From positions 124,001 through 188,000 of the forward strand of contig NZ_VYXP01000001.1 in the NCBI RefSeq assembly GCF_008725655.1: a stretch of DNA of 64,000 bases, given 5' to 3'. Positions 1-8,549 of the stretch are shown here, piece by piece (within the stretch, counting starts at the first letter, position 1; each line of letters begins with the position of its first letter). The notes beneath the pieces were generated by a model that ran no database searches, was not told the DNA's origin, and was given only the letters and a program-made list of their open reading frames with translations. Both the position numbers and the translations under genes were made by a program. This DNA comes from Marinihelvus fidelis (GTDB lineage: Bacteria > Pseudomonadota > Gammaproteobacteria > Xanthomonadales > SZUA-36).

Positions 1-268
1 AGCCTGACAGGTCGTTGTTCGAGCAGATCACCAGCCCATCGGCCGAAACCATGGAGCAGGTCAATTCGTTCTCCTGTTCCTGTTCCATGCCACCCATACC
101 CTGGCCCATGTTGAGGGACAGCACATACTTGACCGTCACCAGGGCTTCCTGGTGCGCGTTGACAACCTGGGCTACGTCCGGCTGTTGTTGCGCGTTGCCG
201 TTGCCGGCCGCCAGCAGGGCAAGCAGTAGCCCGCCCAGGGTCATGATCCTGAATTTCCTTCTATGCAT
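1..268 (-). CDS. Secreted trypsin-like/HtrA-like protein, N-terminal part (runs off the window)
   Basis: Only the first 89 codons are present; the rest lies beyond the left edge. The start codon is read at 268-266, two bases after the stop of the upstream HtrA gene, so the two genes form one minus-strand operon. The product opens with MHRRKFRIMTLGGLL and a hydrophobic stretch ending near NGNAQ, a typical Sec signal peptide. The following residues include an AHQEALVTVKYVL segment and a TCSMVSADGLVICSNNDL segment. These resemble the opening strands of trypsin-like peptidases of the S1C type, where a substrate-protected surface precedes the catalytic His. The catalytic residues themselves are not visible here. 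Assignment as a second periplasmic protease or protease-like partner is inference from this segment and the neighbour. Confidence 0.65.
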   Translation of the reverse strand, partial: MHRRKFRIMTLGGLLLALLAAGNGNAQQQPDVAQVVNAHQEALVTVKYVLSLNMGQGMGGMEQEQENELTCSMVSADGLVICSNNDLSG

Positions 269-270
269 TG

Positions 271-2454
271 TCAGTCCTTTGTCGTGTTGGCGATCTGGGG
301 CGTCCAGTCAGGTTGGACGTACTGAAAGCGGGTTTCCGCGCCCCGCAAGACCAGGAACGTCACTCGCTCGGGGCGCTGACGATCAAGCGCATCCATGGTC
401 TCCCGGAATTGCGCCACGGAGTGCATGGGTTCATCGTTGATGCTCAGGACCAGGTCGGTGGGGCGCAGGTGCCCCAGCTGCGCCCAGCCGGCGCGCTCGA
501 CCTTGGTGATCAGCAGACCCTCCATGTCAACGGGCCAGCGGTTTTCGTCGCGGTCCAGGAACGTGAGTTCCCGCACGCCCAGCCCGAAATCATCGTTGTA
601 TTCATTGCTGGCTTCACCGGGCGTCAGCCGGGTGCGCTCAAGCTCGACCGGTACATCCAGTTTCTCGTCGCCGCGCTGGACCGTCAGCCTGGCCGTGGCA
701 CCGATATCAAGCCTGCGCACCTGGCGGTGGAACATGCCGAAGTCCTGCATGTTGATGGGCTTGAGCGGCTGGTCGTCCAGGGCGAGGATCACGTCACCGG
801 CGGCCAGGCCGGAATCCGCCGCCAGCGTATCCGGGTAAACACGGGTCACCCTGAAACCGGTCGCCTCTGGCGTGCCCAGGTGCCTGGCCAGGTTGGGCAG
901 TACGGGTTGCACGGCGATGCCAATCCAGGCCTTCGCCAGCTCGCGTGGCCTGTCATCGGACGTGCTTTCCTTGGGTTTGATGAGCGTCAGCTGGTTGGTA
1001 CCCCGCCGGGTGTACTCAATCAGCACTTCTGATTCGGCCGTTTCGTCACTGTCCAGCGCTTCGTAAATCTCAAGAAGTTTGGCAATGGAATTCACCGCCT
1101 CGCCATTGACTGCCAGGATGACGTCCTCGTAATTCAGCGGCGGTTCGGCGGTTTGCGCCGGGCTGCCGGACCTGACCCCCTGCACCAGCACGCCCCGGGT
1201 ATCGGGGAGCCTGCGATTGCGGGCCATGGACGCGGTAATCTCGATGGCCACGACACCCCACTTGCGAAACGATGCTTCCTTGCCGCGATCCGCTTCGAGC
1301 TGGGTTGTCACCAGCGTGGCGTTGTGGGTTTCGCCGTCCCGCTGCCATTCCAGTTTCACTTCGCTCCCCACCGGGTAGCCGGCCAGTTGCATCAGCAGCA
1401 GCGGTTCTTCCTCCGGAAACCACACGGTGACGGGCTCGTCGTTGATGCCCAGGATAATGTCGCCCGCTTCAATGCCGGCTTCGGCGGCAGGGCTATCCTC
1501 GACCACCGAGTTGACCAGGACCCCTTTGCTGAAACCCGAATTCTTGATCGGCTTGAGCTTCCACCCATACCAGCTTCGTAACACCTGGCCGTGCTCAACC
1601 AGGTCAGCGGCGACGTCCCGGGCCAGGTTGCTGGGAATGGCGAAACCCATGTCGCCTCCACGTCTCCTGCCCATGGCATTCACGCCGATCACCTCGCCTT
1701 CCAGGTTGACCAGGGGGCCACCGCTGTTGCCAGGGCTGATTGACGAGTCATGTTGTATCCAGCGGGTGAAGATGCCGGTGCGCTGGTCGCGGTTGAAGTG
1801 CATCTCCTCGGCGTCATCATCGACGCTGGCCAGCAGCCTGTCGGTATTGGAGATGATCCCCAGGCTGACCGAACGGGACAGGGCCCAGGGGCTGCCCATC
1901 GACATCACCGTGTCGCCGATGACCATGTTGTCGGAATCGCCCAGCTTTGCATGGCTCAGGCTGATGCCAAGTTCTTCCAGTTCCTGCATGTCCAGCTTCA
2001 GGACAGCCAGGTCCGTTAGCGGGTCTTCGCCCACCAGTTCAGCGGAGATTTCGACCTTGTTGTTCAGCGTGCAGGTGAATTTCTGCCCATTCCGGACCAC
2101 GTGAAAATTGGTCAGGACATAGCCCTCGGGCGAAATGACCGTGCCGCTGCCTACCGAAAGGCCCTTGTGCTCATCACCGTTGAAGTAGTTGGCCGTGATC
2201 ACCCGGATATTGACCAGCGAGGGAAAAACCCGGTCCCGTGCCGAGGTGATCAGCGCCTGCAGGTTATGACGGAGCTGGTCCGCGGGATCCTGGTGCTGAT
2301 TCTGGTCCTGGGCTTCGGGCGCTGTATCGGCCCCGATCGGCAGGCTGATGAATGAGGAAACAAGCGCTACACAGACGAATCTGCAGGTGGCAGACATGCG
2401 CTTTGAGAGTTGGCCTGGTTGTTGTTCAGCCACGGTCTTTTTCTTGGAATGCAT
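271..2454 (-). CDS. Periplasmic HtrA/Deg-type serine protease with about four PDZ domains
   Basis: 727 residues from the first ATG; an internal start at Met20 (MSATCRFVCVALVSSF) also gives a good signal peptide. The catalytic triad of S1C proteases is visible: His118 in TNFHVVRNG, Asp148 in DPLTDLAVLKLD, Ser244 in SPGNSGGPLVN. Roughly four PDZ-like domains follow (about 290-385, 395-490, 510-605, 620-715), recognisable by GVLV...SPAAEAGIEAGDIILGIN-type segments repeated with variation. Classical DegP/DegQ have two PDZ domains and about 450-475 residues, so this is an enlarged member. Expected role: envelope protein quality control or regulated proteolysis in the periplasm. The gene directly precedes a second trypsin-like gene with a 2-base gap, suggesting a co-expressed pair. 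Confidence 0.9.
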   Translation of the reverse strand: MHSKKKTVAEQQPGQLSKRMSATCRFVCVALVSSFISLPIGADTAPEAQDQNQHQDPADQLRHNLQALITSARDRVFPSLVNIRVITANYFNGDEHKGLSVGSGTVISPEGYVLTNFHVVRNGQKFTCTLNNKVEISAELVGEDPLTDLAVLKLDMQELEELGISLSHAKLGDSDNMVIGDTVMSMGSPWALSRSVSLGIISNTDRLLASVDDDAEEMHFNRDQRTGIFTRWIQHDSSISPGNSGGPLVNLEGEVIGVNAMGRRRGGDMGFAIPSNLARDVAADLVEHGQVLRSWYGWKLKPIKNSGFSKGVLVNSVVEDSPAAEAGIEAGDIILGINDEPVTVWFPEEEPLLLMQLAGYPVGSEVKLEWQRDGETHNATLVTTQLEADRGKEASFRKWGVVAIEITASMARNRRLPDTRGVLVQGVRSGSPAQTAEPPLNYEDVILAVNGEAVNSIAKLLEIYEALDSDETAESEVLIEYTRRGTNQLTLIKPKESTSDDRPRELAKAWIGIAVQPVLPNLARHLGTPEATGFRVTRVYPDTLAADSGLAAGDVILALDDQPLKPINMQDFGMFHRQVRRLDIGATARLTVQRGDEKLDVPVELERTRLTPGEASNEYNDDFGLGVRELTFLDRDENRWPVDMEGLLITKVERAGWAQLGHLRPTDLVLSINDEPMHSVAQFRETMDALDRQRPERVTFLVLRGAETRFQYVQPDWTPQIANTTKD

Positions 2455-2639
2455 GCAGCCCCTTGATGACAGTAAAAAATAAACTTTACGCCTTTTTGTT
2501 GAAACCGGTGTGGCGCTTTAGTTCCTGACCTCCAGATAATGCCAGAAAGGGCTTGTGCGCCTCCAACATTGGGTTAACCGTGTTTTCGCTATGATTGCGT
2601 TGTCATTCGAAAATAAACCAAAACCCGGAGTCCCAAACC

Positions 2640-4034
2640 ATGCAAAGACGACAGTTTCTCACCGCCATCAGTATGCTGGCCGCGGGCCAGGCCCTTTCGA
2701 TGTCGTCATGGGGTTTTGCCCAGGGTGATCGCAAGCTGCGCGTGACGCTGGTAGGCACCGGTATCCGCGGCACCAGCTTCTGGGGCAAGCGGCTGGTCGA
2801 GCAGTATGGCGACATCCTCGAGTTCACCGGGCTGTGCGACAACAACCCCGGGCGGCTGGCTTACGCGAAGGAGTACATGGGCGTCGACTGCCCCGTGTAC
2901 GAGGACTTCGAGGCGATGGTGGAGCAGGCGCAGCCCGACCTGGTCATCGTCTGCACCAAGGACTCCACCCATCACGAGTTCATCGTCAAGGGCCTGGACA
3001 TGGGCTGCGACGTGCTCACCGAGAAACCCATGACCACCGACGAGGACATGTGCCAGCAGATCCTGGACGCGGAGCGGCGGTCGGGGCGCAACCTGATCGT
3101 CGGCTTCAACTACCGCTGGAGCCCGTACGCCACGAAGATCAAGGAACTGATCAGCGAGGGCGCCATCGGCGATGTCGTGTCGGTGGATTTCAACTGGTAC
3201 CTGAACACCTATCACGGCGCGTCGTATTTCCGCCGCTGGCACGGGCTGCGTGATTCCGGCGGTACGCTGCTGGTGCACAAGTCCACGCATCATTTCGACC
3301 TGCTGAACTGGTGGCTGGACAGCGATCCGCAACAGGTGTTCGGCTACGGCGCGCTGGAGCACTACGGCGCCAACGGGCCATTCCGCGGCGACAACTGCCG
3401 CAACTGCGAGCACACCGCCGAGTGCAAGTACTACTGGGACATCACCGACAACGAACGGCTGGTGAAGCTCTATGCCGACAACGAGCAATACGACGGCTAC
3501 ATCCGTGACAACTGCCTGTTCCGCGAGGAGATCGATATCTTTGACAAGATGTCGGTGCAGGTGAAGTACGCCAGCAACGCCGTGGTCAATTACTCGCTGA
3601 CCACCTATTCACCGTTCGAGGGCTGGCGGATTGCGTTCAACGGCTCGAAGGGCCGCATCGAGGCCTGGCACGACATCCCTTACCGAAGCGAGCAGGACGT
3701 CAGCCAGGCCGACCTGCACGCCGCCGAGATGCGCCAGGACGGCGAAGCGGAACTGGAATACGCACCGCTGATCGTGCACCGGTTGTGGGAGGAGCATGAA
3801 ACCGTGGTGGTGCCCATGGAGCGCAGCGGCCACGGCGGTGGCGACAAGCGCCTGCATGACAAGATCTTCGCCAACCCCGAGGCGCCCGATCCGTACCGCC
3901 GCGCCGCGGGGTCACGCGATGGCGCCATGTCGGTGCTGATTGGCGTGGCGGCGCGGAAAAGCATTGATTCCGGGCAGCCCATCGATATCGCGTCGCTGAC
4001 AGACCTGTCGCCGCAGGCGCGCCGGCCAGCCTGA
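2640..4034 (+). CDS. Tat-exported Gfo/Idh/MocA family NAD(P)-dependent oxidoreductase
   Basis: 464 residues. The ATG at 2640 is preferred over an upstream TTG at 2595 because a GGAG motif sits 9 bases upstream and the protein then begins MQRRQFLTAISMLAAGQALS, a twin-arginine signal. The Rossmann domain begins at KLRVTLVGTGIRG, and the family signature around VLTEKPMTTDEDMC carries the catalytic EKP lysine. The C-terminal half is the Gfo/Idh/MocA beta-sheet domain, with a cysteine cluster NCRNCEHTAECKYYW that is unusual for the basic fold and may bind metal or form disulfides. Family members oxidise or epimerise sugars and cyclitols; the substrate cannot be told. Tat export with bound cofactor fits the family's glycosidase-like or dehydrogenase periplasmic members. 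Confidence 0.88.
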   Translation: MQRRQFLTAISMLAAGQALSMSSWGFAQGDRKLRVTLVGTGIRGTSFWGKRLVEQYGDILEFTGLCDNNPGRLAYAKEYMGVDCPVYEDFEAMVEQAQPDLVIVCTKDSTHHEFIVKGLDMGCDVLTEKPMTTDEDMCQQILDAERRSGRNLIVGFNYRWSPYATKIKELISEGAIGDVVSVDFNWYLNTYHGASYFRRWHGLRDSGGTLLVHKSTHHFDLLNWWLDSDPQQVFGYGALEHYGANGPFRGDNCRNCEHTAECKYYWDITDNERLVKLYADNEQYDGYIRDNCLFREEIDIFDKMSVQVKYASNAVVNYSLTTYSPFEGWRIAFNGSKGRIEAWHDIPYRSEQDVSQADLHAAEMRQDGEAELEYAPLIVHRLWEEHETVVVPMERSGHGGGDKRLHDKIFANPEAPDPYRRAAGSRDGAMSVLIGVAARKSIDSGQPIDIASLTDLSPQARRPA

Positions 4035-4056
4035 TCGGCCGCGCCGGGTTCAGCGT

Positions 4057-4455
4057 TTAACAGTCCTTGTCTGCGCTGGTGGCTTTACCAGCGGCCACGT
4101 TGCGCGTGCGTTCCGTCTGTACGTCGCGCAGCACCCAGCGGCCGCCATCCAGCTGGTAGCTGACGATCGAGTCCACTTCGCGCTGGGGCTCGCCATCCGC
4201 TTTCGCGTAGTACAACGAGGTGACCCGGTACTCCAGCGTATCGCCCTTGCGGACTGAGCTGCGGATCGCGCTCGAATCAGGCGCATCGGTGCCAACCGGC
4301 CCCGTACCAAACGCCGCGCTGCTGGCCAGTTGGTTGTAATTCGCAACATCCGAAATTACCTGTGTGCTGTCCGGTGCCGCGTGGGCTTCGTTGAACGTGG
4401 TTTGAAGGGCAAAGGCGGCGAACAGGAGAGCGATCGTGATTCTGGGCGAGGGCAT
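4057..4455 (-). CDS. Small secreted protein of unknown function
   Basis: 132 residues from the ATG at 4455; the open frame runs further upstream, but only this start gives a signal peptide (MPSPRITIALLFAAFALQTT, cleaved near AHA). The mature part contains KGDTLEYRVTSLYYAKADGEP and VDSIVSYQLDGGRWVLRDVQ, alternating patterns of a small beta-rich domain resembling SnoaL/NTF2-like or DUF4440-like scaffolds, but I do not recognise a family. It is convergent with the oxidoreductase gene (22-base gap) and divergent from truD, so it is probably monocistronic. No catalytic motif is visible. Confidence 0.6.
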   Translation of the reverse strand: MPSPRITIALLFAAFALQTTFNEAHAAPDSTQVISDVANYNQLASSAAFGTGPVGTDAPDSSAIRSSVRKGDTLEYRVTSLYYAKADGEPQREVDSIVSYQLDGGRWVLRDVQTERTRNVAAGKATSADKDC

Positions 4456-4567
4456 CAGCGGTTCCTTTGTTGTGAGGGTTGTCAGAATCGCTGACCGCCG
4501 CCACGCGCTAAAGTTCGGCGCGCGCCATGATCGTCCGGTTGTGGCTGACCACCTACAATATCGCGGC

Positions 4568-5665
4568 ATGGAATCAACCACTCACTCAGCCCCCAGCCCC
4601 GGCGACGACCTGCCCCGCGCGCTCGGCGCCTCGGCGGCCACCGCGCGCTTCCGCAGCGAGCCCGGCGATTTTCGTGTCGACGAGCAGATCGACGTGCCGG
4701 AGCACGCCACCGGCGCGCACTGGTGGCTGCGAATCACCAAGACTGGCATGAACACCAAGGACGTGGTGCGCCTGCTAGCGGAGATGGGCTCGGCCAAGCC
4801 CCGGCAGGTGGGCTATGCGGGCCTGAAGGACCGCCACGCCGTCACCACGCAGTGGCTTTCGCTGCCCCTGGAACATGTCGATCCAGAATCGCTCGCCGAG
4901 CGCTTGCCGGCGGGCCTTGAGTTGCTGGACTGGAAACGCGCGCGCCACGCCATTCGTCGCGGTGGCCTGCGCGGCAACCGGTTCCGCATCCACCTGCGCC
5001 ATGTCGACGGCGACCGGGACGAACTTTCCGCACGGCTGGGTCGCATCAAATCGGGCGTGCCGAACTACTTCGGTGATCAACGCTTTGGTCACAGCGGCCA
5101 GAACCTGGCGCGGGCCCGGCGCCTGTTCGCCGGCGAGCTGACCCGGGTGCCGCGTTTCGAGCGCGGGCTGTACCTTTCGGCGGCGCGTAGCTGGCTGTTC
5201 AACCTTGTGCTGGCCGAGCGCGTCCGGCGCGGCGACTGGAACCGCCTGCTGCCCGGCGAGGCGGTGATGCTGGACGGCTCGCGCAGCCGCTTTCGCCTGG
5301 ACCGCGACACCCTGGATGACGCCCAGGCCCTGGCGGAACTCCAGGGGCGACTGGACCGCTTCGACATCCACCCCTCTGGCCCGCTGCCCGGGCTGGGCGA
5401 ACCGGCGGCCGGCGATGAGTGCCTGGCGCTGGAGAACGAAGTGCTCGCGCGCGAGCCGGAGCTGTTGGCCGGCCTTGAAGACTGGCGGCTGAAGGCTGAA
5501 CGGCGCGCCCTGCGGGTGGTGCCTGGAGAACTGGAATGGGACTGGGAAGCGTCCGGTGATGCCGTGAACCTGGTGCTGTCGTTCTCGCTGCCGCCGGGCG
5601 CTTTTGCGACCACGGTGTTGCGAGAGCTCATGGTGTTGCTTCCGCCGGATCAGGCGCCAGGCTAA
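4568..5665 (+). CDS. truD: tRNA pseudouridine(13) synthase TruD
   Basis: 365 residues, close to the usual 340-360 of TruD. It converts U13 of tRNA(Glu) to pseudouridine. The ATG at 4568 is chosen because the family N-terminus follows directly (FRSEPGDFRVDEQ); the upstream extension of the frame is not family-like. Key motifs are GYAGLKDRHAVTTQ with catalytic Asp88, NYFGDQRFG (family signature) and the C-terminal LSFSLPPGAFATTVLREL segment. In many gammaproteobacteria truD sits between ispF and surE; here it is isolated among unrelated genes. Confidence 0.95.
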   Translation: MESTTHSAPSPGDDLPRALGASAATARFRSEPGDFRVDEQIDVPEHATGAHWWLRITKTGMNTKDVVRLLAEMGSAKPRQVGYAGLKDRHAVTTQWLSLPLEHVDPESLAERLPAGLELLDWKRARHAIRRGGLRGNRFRIHLRHVDGDRDELSARLGRIKSGVPNYFGDQRFGHSGQNLARARRLFAGELTRVPRFERGLYLSAARSWLFNLVLAERVRRGDWNRLLPGEAVMLDGSRSRFRLDRDTLDDAQALAELQGRLDRFDIHPSGPLPGLGEPAAGDECLALENEVLAREPELLAGLEDWRLKAERRALRVVPGELEWDWEASGDAVNLVLSFSLPPGAFATTVLRELMVLLPPDQAPG

Positions 5666-5706
5666 CGCCAGGGCTGCCCCACCACGTAGCCGTCTATAAT
5701 CCCCTG

Positions 5707-6468
5707 ATGCTGAGAATTTTTGCCGCCACCGTCGCCGCACTTTTTCTTGCCGGCGCATCCGCTGACGACGTGGTGACCACGTCGGTCGATGACTTTTCCG
5801 TCGTCCACAGGTCGAGCCTGCCGGCAGAAGGTGTCACCGGCGTAGCCGGCCAGGTCTCCGATGCGCAGCGCCGGGTGCTGGCCTGGCTCGGCCAGTCTTC
5901 GACCTGGTCGGGGCCGCCCTATGACAAACCCATGCGCGTGCTGATCGACCCCGACACCCACACCCCATCGCAAATGCGTTCGACCATTTTCGTGCCGGAA
6001 GCGCGGGTGCTGAGCGCACTGGAGCAGGGTGACCTGGCCAGTGCGGACCTGGGCATCGTGCACGAGGTCACGCATGTGCTGGCCGCCAGCGCATTTCGGA
6101 AAGACCGCGACCGCTTCTACGATGATGGTCTGGCTGTCTACCTTCAGCACCGTTTTGGCCCGGCCGTCAGCTACCCCACCTTCGGCAAGGCATTGCATGT
6201 CGCCACTGCGAACGCTGCGGCGGAGCAGGGTGGCCTGTTGCCATTGAGCGAGGTTGACCAGGCGCGGCGCTCGACCGAGTCTCCCTTGCGGTTGCTTGGC
6301 TATCTGCAAGCCGGCTCGTTCACCCAGTTCCTGGTCGACAACTTTGGCATCGACGCCTACTTCCGCATCTACCAAGGTGAGGACATCGCCGCCGTGACGG
6401 GGCAGCCTTTCAGCGCGCTCGAGGAACGCTGGCGCGCCTTGATCCAGGACACCGGCAACCCAGGATAG
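5707..6468 (+). CDS. Secreted HExxH metallopeptidase (peptidase MA-like)
   Basis: 253 residues with an N-terminal signal peptide (MLRIFAATVAALFLAGASA). The zinc-binding motif HEVTH lies in VHEVTHVLAASAF, followed about 20 residues later by DDGLAVYLQHRFG. In gluzincin peptidases the equivalent position is usually EGLA, the Glu being the third zinc ligand, so Asp here is a conservative but notable change. The C-terminal SFTQFLVDNFGIDAYFRIYQGED matches the helix that follows in peptidase MA-like proteins. It starts 41 bases after truD and ends convergently with the creatininase gene (5-base gap). The substrate is unknown. Confidence 0.75.
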   Translation: MLRIFAATVAALFLAGASADDVVTTSVDDFSVVHRSSLPAEGVTGVAGQVSDAQRRVLAWLGQSSTWSGPPYDKPMRVLIDPDTHTPSQMRSTIFVPEARVLSALEQGDLASADLGIVHEVTHVLAASAFRKDRDRFYDDGLAVYLQHRFGPAVSYPTFGKALHVATANAAAEQGGLLPLSEVDQARRSTESPLRLLGYLQAGSFTQFLVDNFGIDAYFRIYQGEDIAAVTGQPFSALEERWRALIQDTGNPG

Positions 6469-6473
6469 GGCGC

Positions 6474-7208
6474 TCAGTTTTCGAGCAGCTTCCGCCAGAC
6501 CTCCATCGCGTCTTCCAGTCCGGCCTGGTACAGCCGCGCGCCGGTTTCGGCGGACGCCAGGTCCGGTTCCGAACCGATGCGACCGTCGGCAAACCGCTGG
6601 CGGTAGTCGTGGGCATCACGGATCGGCCCCTTGGGTGCCCGTTTCGGCTCCAGCGTCGCCTGGCGTTGCGCGTTCGGGTAGGCATCCCAGGTGAGCGAGA
6701 TCTCTGACGGCGTGGCGTGCCAGCCCTCGGCATCGCCAAACAGCTCTTTTGATATTTCGCCCATGCGCGGGCCCATGAACCAGTTGAACAGTTCCAGCAC
6801 CAGGCCGGACTCACCACCGGCCAGGCTGGCATCGGCGTAGATATCGGCAAACGCCGCCTGCACCGTGGCGATATTGCCGCCATGTCCGTTGAAAAACAGG
6901 AAGCGCCGAAAGCCCTGGCTGGCCAGCGAGGTGACCACATCGCGGATCACCGCCATCAGCGTGGTCGGTCGCAACGTGATGGACCCGGGGAAGGCCAGGT
7001 GGTGCTGCGCCATGCCGATGCTCAGCGTCGGCGCCACCAGCACGCCCTGTTCCGCCATGCCGCCGGCGATGTGCTCCGGGCAGATGGCATCGGTGCCGAC
7101 CAGCCCCGTCGGGCCGTGCTGCTCGGTCGAGCCGATGGGGATCAGGATGGCGTCGCAGGTTTCCAGGTAGTCGCGGATGTCGGGCCAGGTAGCCAGTTGG
7201 AGTTTCAT
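6474..7208 (-). CDS. Creatininase-family amidohydrolase
   Basis: 244 residues, the usual length for the creatininase/MftE family of metal-dependent amidohydrolases, which hydrolyse small amides or cyclic imides. The metal-binding signature is intact: IPIGSTEQHGPTGLVGTD with Glu29, His31 and Asp40, then AQHHLAFPGS and FFNGHGGN. A C-terminal stretch holds LTWDAYPNAQRQ. The physiological substrate cannot be read from sequence. A broken second copy of the same gene lies upstream on the same strand at 8338-8474, across the intervening glycosyltransferase gene. Confidence 0.88.
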   Translation of the reverse strand: MKLQLATWPDIRDYLETCDAILIPIGSTEQHGPTGLVGTDAICPEHIAGGMAEQGVLVAPTLSIGMAQHHLAFPGSITLRPTTLMAVIRDVVTSLASQGFRRFLFFNGHGGNIATVQAAFADIYADASLAGGESGLVLELFNWFMGPRMGEISKELFGDAEGWHATPSEISLTWDAYPNAQRQATLEPKRAPKGPIRDAHDYRQRFADGRIGSEPDLASAETGARLYQAGLEDAMEVWRKLLEN

Positions 7209-7355
7209 GGTGGGGTTTCCGGAAATCAGGACATTGAGGTCAATGTAGCGCTGGTCGACTCAAAATGCATACATTCAAAGCCCGACCTTTCTTAACCACC
7301 CTTCACTTGCTCGAGAAAACCATGGGCCATGAATGGGAAGATGCCAATGACCGGC

Positions 7356-8204
7356 TCACGTCAGTTCGTCCAGTCCATGTCGTGTTCGGTAGGCTCGCTT
7401 GGCCACCGCTTCCAGCTGCAGTTTGCGGTTGCTGGCAATGACATTCGGGTCACGATAAGGCCGTCCATGATCCAGGTGTAGCGCATTCGCGGTCCAGCGC
7501 ACCGTCAGCGGCGTCACCCCGTACAGCGCCAGGCGGTTGCCGAAGTCGCCGTCCTCGTACCCATATCCAAAGCGGTTGTCGAACCCATTGACCTGCAGGC
7601 AGTCCTCGCGCCAGCACGACGCATTTGCGCCCAGCCAGTAGAGTGTCGTCGGCGAATGATCGTTTAGCCACTGACGTGCTCGCCGGGGTAATGCGAGCTT
7701 TAGGTATCGCCGGTCCAGCCGCCATCCGGCATGGGCCAGCCAGCGGACGGTGAAGACTTCGCCCGAGGCAATCCCCTCGCGCGCCACCTGCCCGGTTTGC
7801 CGGGCATTCAGGCGGATCAGGGCGCCGTTCAGGTAATGCCGGGGTAGGGCATGTCGCAAGTGCTCGGCGACGAATCCCGGGTGTGCCACGCAGTCACCGT
7901 CGATGAAGACCAGGTAGTCCGCATCGGTGGCGTGCACGGCACGGTTCAGGACCAGGGTTTTTCGAAAGCCCTTGTCAGGCTGCCAGATATGTTTCAGCCG
8001 GTCACGGAACACCGGGTCGTGTGCTTCGATGACGGAACGGGTTTCAGCCCCGGAGCCATCATCGGCGATCAGCACGGCGAAGTTGTCCGTGTCCTGCAGG
8101 CCCAGGGCAAACAGGCAGCGGTCAAGGTGGGCGGGCTGGTTGTACGTAGAAACGATGACCGCCACGCTGTCCGGTCGCGATGTCGACGTGTGGCTTGCTT
8201 GCAT
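7356..8204 (-). CDS. Glycosyltransferase family 2 with C-terminal galactosyltransferase-like domain
   Basis: 282 residues. The GT-A nucleotide-binding start is VAVIVSTYNQPAHLDRCL, followed by IADDGSGAETRSV and the metal-binding YLVFIDGDCVAHPG. The C-terminal WLGANASCWREDCLQVNG and GYGYEDGDFGNRL match the glycosyltransferase 7C/galactosyltransferase motif seen in chondroitin-polymerase-like GT2 enzymes. No membrane segment is visible, so a soluble or peripheral enzyme is expected. An AGGAG Shine-Dalgarno sits about 9 bases before the ATG. The acceptor and sugar are unknown. The gene is placed between an intact and a decayed creatininase copy, suggesting a local rearrangement. Confidence 0.88.
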   Translation of the reverse strand: MQASHTSTSRPDSVAVIVSTYNQPAHLDRCLFALGLQDTDNFAVLIADDGSGAETRSVIEAHDPVFRDRLKHIWQPDKGFRKTLVLNRAVHATDADYLVFIDGDCVAHPGFVAEHLRHALPRHYLNGALIRLNARQTGQVAREGIASGEVFTVRWLAHAGWRLDRRYLKLALPRRARQWLNDHSPTTLYWLGANASCWREDCLQVNGFDNRFGYGYEDGDFGNRLALYGVTPLTVRWTANALHLDHGRPYRDPNVIASNRKLQLEAVAKRAYRTRHGLDELT

Positions 8205-8337
8205 GAAAGGCCGCTCCTGTTAGTAAAGAAATCGAAAGGAGTTAACCGTTCCAGGTGTTCCCTCATGGGTTTCTGCGTAATTCGACCTTGAAACCAGACA
8301 TTTTGAGTTGAATACATGCCGTCACTTTGAAACACAT

Positions 8338-8474
8338 CTGGGGGATGTTGCTGCGCCATGCCGATGAGGTCGTTTGGGCCGTGCTGCTCAGTGGAGCCAA
8401 CCGGGATCAGCACCGCGTCGCAGTGCTCAAAACATTTTTTGATGTCAAGCCAGGTGGTGGGTCAGGGGCTTTAT
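8338..8474 (-). pseudogene. Creatininase-family gene remnant (start lost, frameshifted, internal deletion)
   Basis: Read on the minus strand, this segment encodes TTWLDIKK, then CDAVLIPVGSTEQHGP and NDLIGMAQQHPP, closely matching residues 7-40 and 64-70 of the intact gene at 6474-7208. The position of the original ATG is now ATA (8474-8472). One extra base separates it from the TTW codons, and about 24 codons are missing between LIG and MAQ. The intact gene carries TCGGCA at both deletion endpoints, so loss by recombination between 6-base repeats is likely. After MAQQHPP the similarity ends. Confidence 0.8.
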
Positions 8475-8495
8475 GGTGCAGCTATCAACACTTGT

Positions 8496-8534
8496 GGGGT
8501 CAGAGTAGGGGGTCAGAGTAAAGGGTCAGGGTAA
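8496..8534 (+). repeat. Three tandem imperfect copies of a 12-base GGGGTCAGAGTA unit
   Basis: Copies at 8496-8507 (GGGGTCAGAGTA), 8509-8520 (GGGGTCAGAGTA) and 8523-8534 (GGGTCAGGGTAA). Motifs of this kind are common beside REP-associated tyrosine (Y1/RAYT) transposase genes in gammaproteobacteria. No transposase is present here, so the link to that family is inference. Confidence 0.6.
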
Positions 8535-8549
8535 ACATGTGCAGCACAC

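Larger units (their letters stand above)
8205..8549. other. 345-base gene-free stretch with decayed DNA
   Basis: This interval between the glycosyltransferase and the membrane protein holds no intact gene. From left to right it contains the glycosyltransferase leader, one arm of a possible inverted repeat at 8281-8307, the creatininase pseudogene at 8338-8474 and the GGGTCAGAGTA repeat cluster at 8496-8534. It looks like a remnant of gene duplication and small-element activity. Confidence 0.7.

Noticed and set aside
8069-8413. Minus-strand open frame spanning the GT2 start and the creatininase remnant
   Set aside because: It merely joins the pseudogene to the out-of-frame start of the GT2 gene; no single protein is expected.
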